From CAZKYP01 sp964556885 (GTDB taxonomy: Bacteria; Planctomycetota; Phycisphaerae; Sedimentisphaerales; Anaerobacaceae), in assembly GCA_964556885.1 (NCBI GenBank), contig CAZKYP010000061.1, positions 1 through 17,394 of the forward strand: 17,394 nt of DNA, given 5' to 3'. The position numbers and the translations under genes are program-made. Under the pieces are notes generated by a model that searched no databases, was not told where the DNA came from, and saw only the letters and a program-made list of their open reading frames with translations. This document shows positions 13,819-17,394 of this stretch, piece after piece (within the stretch, counting starts at the first letter, position 1; every line of letters starts with the position of its first letter).

Positions 13819-15579
13819 TTAAACCTCGTCGATACTCCTGGCTACTCTGAGCACCTCTTCCGGGGTTGTTATGCCTTTAAGGGCCATCCTTAAACCGCTT
13901 TGAATCATAGTGACATGGTCTTCCGGAGCCGCCTTGATAATCTGGTCGGTTGTGCATTTTTGAGATATAAGCTCCCGCAGCTTGTTCGTCATCCTGAGAA
14001 GCTCGAATATTCCCTTTCTGCCGGCCATCCCCGTCTTGCCGCATTCATGACATCCGGCCCCACGGTAGAAAACGGTATCGGGTCCCATTTTAAGGGAACC
14101 GTTGAGGCTCTTGAGAATGCTATCATCCGGTCTATACGGTTCTTTGCACTTCGTGCAAATCTTGCGGACAAGTCTCTGGGCCAATACACCTTCCAGTGAG
14201 CTGGCCAGCAGGAACGGCTCGACACCCATATCAATCAATCTCGTAACCGCACCGGGTGCATCGTTGGTATGAAGCGTCGAGAAGACAAGGTGCCCGGTCA
14301 GGGCCGCACGAATTGCAATATTGGCCGTCTCCCCATCTCGAATTTCACCGACCATTACGATATCCGGGTCATGCCGCAGTATATGCCGCAGACCGGTGGC
14401 AAACGTCAAACCCCTTTTCGGATTGACCGGCATCTGGTTTATACCGTCAAGCTGGTACTCGACCGGGTCTTCAATTGTTATCATTTTCACTGCAGGGGTG
14501 TATATTTTCGTTAGCGCCCCATAAAGCGTGGTCGTCTTTCCGCAGCCGGTCGGGCCGGTGACAAGTACAATACCATGCGTCTTCTGCAGTAAATGATTAA
14601 ACCCGGTCAGGCATATTTCATCCATCCCTAACTCTTCGAGCCTCAATAACGAAGCCGTCTTGTCCAGCAGCCTCAGCACAACCGATTCGCCGTATACGGT
14701 AGGCACGGTCGAAACACGGATATCCACCCTGCCGTTCCTGCCGGCAAACTCGATATGCCCGTCCTGCGGAACAAAACGCTCTGCGATGTTCATATCACCC
14801 ATAATCTTGATTCGAGATGTTATCGCCGCCTGCAGCCGCTTTGAGGAAGGAGTTCTTTCAACAAGCATACCATCGATTCTATACTTGATTTTTACCTCAT
14901 GCTCGAACGGCTCAATATGGATATCACTGGCGCGGACGTCAATCGCTTCGAGAATTATCAGGTTTACAAGATTTATCAGGGACGGCTCCCGTGCCATCTC
15001 CTGCAGCTTTGCGGCCGAGAATTCACCATTCGTAAGCTCTTCTTCGGCTTCGGCCCGTTTATCGGCCGGAGCGAGATTGTCCATCATTCTCGCTACGTTA
15101 CTGCCGTAGAATTTCAAAATAGCATCTTCCATCTCGACCGGGTCGGCGTAGTATCGTTTAATCGAATAGCCCGTAACCAGCCGCAATTCTTCGATAACCT
15201 GGGGTTGGAACGGGTCGGTCATTGCCACAGCTAAAAGCTCATGATTTCCAATAGAATCTCCGTTTCCGTTGCTCGATCGCTTTTCAAATCTCAGAGGCAG
15301 GATGTTATATTTGCTTACCAACTCCGCCGGGACCAGACTCACAACTACATTGCCAATCACAATATCAACCAAATCCACCCTCTCGATGCCCACTTGTAAT
15401 GCAAGAGCTTCATTTAACTGGGCCGGCGTGATATAGCCTAATCCAATCAGAACCTCCCCTAAAGGCTTGTTTTCGAGCTTTTGTTCGGCCAAGGCCAGTT
15501 CGAGGCTGGATTCGTTCAAATAAGATTTCTCACAAAGCAGCTCGCCTATTCTTTTTCTTCGTTTGGTTTCCGTTGCCAT
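13819..15579 (-). CDS. gspE: Type II secretion ATPase GspE
   Basis: 586 residues, cytoplasmic hexameric ATPase that powers pseudopilus assembly. The N-terminal MshEN-type domain (about 10-65: IGELLCEKSYLNESSLELAL, LIGLGYITPAQLNEAL) should bind GspL. Catalytic motifs: Walker A GPTGCGKTT (342-350), Asp box ITIEDPVEYQ (367-376), Walker B-like IVMVGEIRD (407-415), His box TGHLVFSTLHTNDA (428-441). A zinc-binding four-Cys module is present: CTKC (475-478) and CHEC (510-513). The motif ASDIHIEPFE (217-226) is typical of the N2 domain. The start ATG has AAGGT six bases upstream. It is the first gene of the cluster and is preceded by an AT-rich leader. Confidence 0.97.
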   Translation of the reverse strand: MATETKRRKRIGELLCEKSYLNESSLELALAEQKLENKPLGEVLIGLGYITPAQLNEALALQVGIERVDLVDIVIGNVVVSLVPAELVSKYNILPLRFEKRSSNGNGDSIGNHELLAVAMTDPFQPQVIEELRLVTGYSIKRYYADPVEMEDAILKFYGSNVARMMDNLAPADKRAEAEEELTNGEFSAAKLQEMAREPSLINLVNLIILEAIDVRASDIHIEPFEHEVKIKYRIDGMLVERTPSSKRLQAAITSRIKIMGDMNIAERFVPQDGHIEFAGRNGRVDIRVSTVPTVYGESVVLRLLDKTASLLRLEELGMDEICLTGFNHLLQKTHGIVLVTGPTGCGKTTTLYGALTKIYTPAVKMITIEDPVEYQLDGINQMPVNPKRGLTFATGLRHILRHDPDIVMVGEIRDGETANIAIRAALTGHLVFSTLHTNDAPGAVTRLIDMGVEPFLLASSLEGVLAQRLVRKICTKCKEPYRPDDSILKSLNGSLKMGPDTVFYRGAGCHECGKTGMAGRKGIFELLRMTNKLRELISQKCTTDQIIKAAPEDHVTMIQSGLRMALKGITTPEEVLRVARSIDEV

Positions 15580-16031
15580 TGGTTACCTTAAAAATTTAAC
15601 AAAAAAGAGCCGTAAGTCATTATTTTCACTATATATACAAGATTTTCTCTTATATCTCACATATTACAATCAGCCGGAAATTCTTTGCTTAAAACTATTA
15701 TTTTAGACGTTTTTCAAACAAGATTTGTTACAAAAAAATGCTATTCTTGGACAAAAACTAACATTTATTAAATTTTCCACACGTTTTGTATAAGCATTTA
15801 CTTGTAGATGAACGCCATTCGATAGTTAATCGTGAGCCTCTCCCTCGCTCAATCCGGCTTAATTCAACATATTATACGACCTGCCCCCATCAATGTTCGC
15901 TTCTTTTGCCTCGTCTCGCCGCAAGGCATCCCTTTCAGGAGAGCCGAATCGAAGATTATGAATTGCTGATATAATGTGATCTTATTGCCCCTCCGACTAC
16001 TGCGGCCGAGATTTCTCGATCTCTTCGTTAA
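15580..16031. other. Gene-poor region upstream of gspE
   Basis: The first 200 bases before gspE (15580-15790) are strongly AT-rich and are the likely place for the T2SS promoter, but no -35/-10 pair is good enough to call. Candidate elements on the minus strand are TGTAATAT near 15661-15668 and TATATA near 15631-15637. A short dyad TTTGTTACAAA lies at 15724-15734. From about 15800 to 16031 the composition is more GC-rich, like degraded coding sequence, with no recognised product in any frame. A 62-codon plus-strand frame starting with TTG at 15786 shows no recognisable family. Confidence 0.5.
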
Positions 16032-16045
16032 GTAATTGCAATTAC
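16032..16045. promoter_or_regulatory. 14-bp perfect palindrome
   Basis: GTAATTGCAATTAC reads the same on both strands. It is flanked by a wider inverted pair, GCGGCCG (16002-16008) and CGGCCGC (16045-16051). It could be an operator for a dimeric regulator, or chance; nothing else supports a regulatory role. Confidence 0.25.
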
Positions 16046-16199
16046 GGCCGCTGTCACTATTCAGGAAAACATCCTGGCAAGTTCGAAAATGAAGAACCCG
16101 CAGTTCATGGACATACCAATTATCATGTTGACCGGCATAGATTTTAAATCGTCAGCCGACGACGCTACATGAAACTCCGTGGATGCCTTGTAACCGAAA
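16032..16199 (+). pseudogene. Degraded response-regulator receiver domain fragment
   Basis: On the plus strand the frame beginning at 16032 reads QENILASSKMKNPQF followed by MDIPIIMLTGIDFKSSADDAT. The pattern of a short helix, then IPIIMLTG (16113-16136), is the beta4 region of a CheY-like receiver with the conserved Thr. The same frame then meets TGA (16170) where a Trp could stand and continues NSVDACL, TAA (16191), PKK. NSVDA-(Y/C)-L-x-(K)-P fits the beta5 strand with its Lys-Pro pair. An in-frame TAA also lies just before 16032. The fragment lacks the N-terminal Asp pocket and phosphorylated Asp. It is best read as a remnant of a response regulator with at least two stop codons, ending next to the GH43 stop. 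It could also be chance similarity, but the length of match argues against that. Confidence 0.5.
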
Positions 16200-16204
16200 A
16201 AATG

Positions 16205-17394
16205 TTATTCCGAAGCAAACACAACATGATAAGTTTTTACCACGCCATTATTATCAAATTTCACAACAGCAGTTCCATCTTTTGATTCGGCCTGTGTAAC
16301 ATCCACTTTTACTTTGCTATCGCTTGCAGATGCGGATACTTGAGGTATTTCCGTAACACCGGCACCAACGGTATAAGTAGTCTCATAAAGATCAACACTG
16401 ATAATTCCGTTGGCATTTGTTGATCTTATCGGAGTGGCAGGTAGTTCGATCGCTTCTCCGCTGACCTTAATACTGATAGTCGGTGGAACCGGACGAACGA
16501 TTTTCTTTTTGTCTGAACTGAATCCCAGTCCAGCGATATCGCAAAGACCTTCCGATTCAGGACCTTCGGCCACAAGGAAAATAGCATGTTTTTCTCCCAG
16601 ATTGTCAACAAACGAAGCAACATCAGTAGTGAATCTGGTAATTTCCTGAGTAGCATTGGCCGGTACATTTATTTCACCAATTTTTTTACCTTTCAAGGTA
16701 TCATTGTCCCATGGTCCGTCAAGCCAAACGTTAATCTTAAATGCGTTTGTAGTTTTTGGTGTAAGGAACAAATTAAATGCGGTGTTGTTACCTGGCTTGG
16801 TCCCTTCAAAGGCTTTTAAGCCTTTTTTGTCTTTGTCAAGTCCTCCAAAGCCAAAATACTTGTATCCTATAATGTGACCGTTTTGCACATCTGCAAGGGG
16901 CATGTTATTGTCCCACATATCCCATGAATCCTGTATACTTTGCAGGTTGGTAAGATAACATGCGTATCCTGCAGAGTAATATTGATACGGATCGAGTCCG
17001 TAGATGTGGAAACCTTCCGAAGTAACTTCGGCTCCGGTATATTCCTGTCCCTGGCTACTCTTTGCGGTCCAGATATTATCTTCCGCATAAGGGTCATAGC
17101 TTTTGATTGTAATTTTGCCGCCTTCTGATACCGGTTTTTCATCCCATTCGATTTTGACGGGTGCAACCATGGGCTGACGTGCGTATCCGAATCCTCGAGG
17201 CGCCCTGTGATAGAATACATAATACTGGTCATTGATCAACTGGATACTACCATGCGTATTGTGTCCTGAATAAGATGTTTGCAGTCTGGTTCCATCCTGA
17301 TTGGGCACAACCGCACGTGAATCGACAAGAACGCCGCCGCTTTTCCATGGACCCAGCGGTGAATCACCATAGGCATAACGCAACGTCGCAGTGG
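16205..17394 (-). CDS. GH43-like glycoside hydrolase, C-terminal part (partial)
   Basis: An open frame of 396 codons running off the right edge; the true start lies outside (the first TTG at 17383 is internal). The N-terminal part shows features of the last blades of a GH43 beta-propeller: RYAYGDSPLGPWKSGGVL, then GHNTHGSIQLINDQYYVFYH (with conserved His in the THG segment) and FYHRAPRGFGYARQPMVAPV. About residues 100-285 form a beta-sandwich with carbohydrate-binding-module-like features (HIYGLDPYQYYSAGYACY, VWLDGPWDND). The C-terminus is another small beta domain (ISVDLYETTYTVGAGVTEIP, then TAVVKFDNNGVVKTYHVVFA) seen in surface or secreted glycosidases. Likely substrates are xylan or arabinan side chains, but GH43 specificities vary and the catalytic acids are not in view. 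No sorting signal such as PEP-CTERM is seen at the end. It has the same direction as the T2SS genes, 625 bases upstream of gspE. Confidence 0.75.
   Translation of the reverse strand, partial: TATLRYAYGDSPLGPWKSGGVLVDSRAVVPNQDGTRLQTSYSGHNTHGSIQLINDQYYVFYHRAPRGFGYARQPMVAPVKIEWDEKPVSEGGKITIKSYDPYAEDNIWTAKSSQGQEYTGAEVTSEGFHIYGLDPYQYYSAGYACYLTNLQSIQDSWDMWDNNMPLADVQNGHIIGYKYFGFGGLDKDKKGLKAFEGTKPGNNTAFNLFLTPKTTNAFKINVWLDGPWDNDTLKGKKIGEINVPANATQEITRFTTDVASFVDNLGEKHAIFLVAEGPESEGLCDIAGLGFSSDKKKIVRPVPPTISIKVSGEAIELPATPIRSTNANGIISVDLYETTYTVGAGVTEIPQVSASASDSKVKVDVTQAESKDGTAVVKFDNNGVVKTYHVVFASE

Noticed and set aside
6113..15579. Type IV pilus rather than type II secretion
   Set aside because: GspL and GspM resemble PilM/N/O, but the presence of GspK, a GspG with the calcium loop, GspH/I/J in order and the absence of pilT-like retraction ATPase favour a T2SS.
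15601..15680. Defined -35/-10 promoter for the T2SS cluster
   Set aside because: Several AT-rich hexamers exist, but none pairs with a good -35 box at 16-18 bases; a specific call would be arbitrary.
15786..15974. 62-codon plus-strand frame starting with TTG
   Set aside because: No ribosome binding site, no recognised motif and atypical composition; more likely chance or degraded sequence in the gene-poor region.

Overview
The window is a stretch of a bacterial chromosome, probably from a draft or metagenome assembly because it holds two runs of exactly 100 N. Almost every gene lies on the minus strand, so the region reads from right to left. The gene order, the pseudopilin leaders (an Ala-Phe processing site in GspG), the very long Ser-rich secretin and the GspK with a Ca-loop and Gln/Asn-rich insert suggest a planctomycete, most likely of the Phycisphaerae/Sedimentisphaerales type. 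This assignment is inference from recognition; no marker gene is present.

Layout from right to left. At the right edge is the C-terminal part of a GH43-like glycoside hydrolase with trailing beta-sandwich domains (16205-17394, cut by the window edge). A gene-poor stretch of about 625 bp follows. It holds, on the plus strand, a decayed piece of a response-regulator receiver domain (about 16032-16199) and then an AT-rich leader upstream of gspE. From 15579 to 1708 runs a nearly uninterrupted type II secretion (T2SS) cluster in the order E-F-G-H-I-J-K-L-M-X-Y-D. It has ATGA and TAATG type overlaps and ends at a strong hairpin terminator (1619-1672). A phosphofructokinase gene follows with its own consensus-like promoter (1569-1598). 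The left edge holds only the first 14 codons of a gene with a signal-peptide-like start.

How the genes work together. GspE (ATPase) and GspF (platform) drive assembly of a pseudopilus made of GspG (major) and GspH/I/J/K (minor, tip). GspL and GspM form the inner-membrane scaffold and GspD is the outer-membrane channel. No ordinary gspC or prepilin peptidase (gspO) is seen. Two unrecognised single-pass membrane proteins rich in Gly and Arg (X and Y) sit between gspM and gspD. X has a stretch resembling the start of a GspC homology region and may fill the GspC role. The GH43 enzyme next door is the kind of protein such a system exports, but this link is inference.

The most unusual aspects are a secretin of about twice normal length with a duplicated N-domain module and Ser-rich tracts, low-complexity inserts (RGG, Gln/Thr/Asn, Ser) scattered across many components of one machine, the X/Y pair, and a peptide-coding stretch between gspJ and gspK that suggests gspJ has lost its original C-terminus by frameshift. 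No tRNA, rRNA, CRISPR array, insertion sequence or phage gene was seen.
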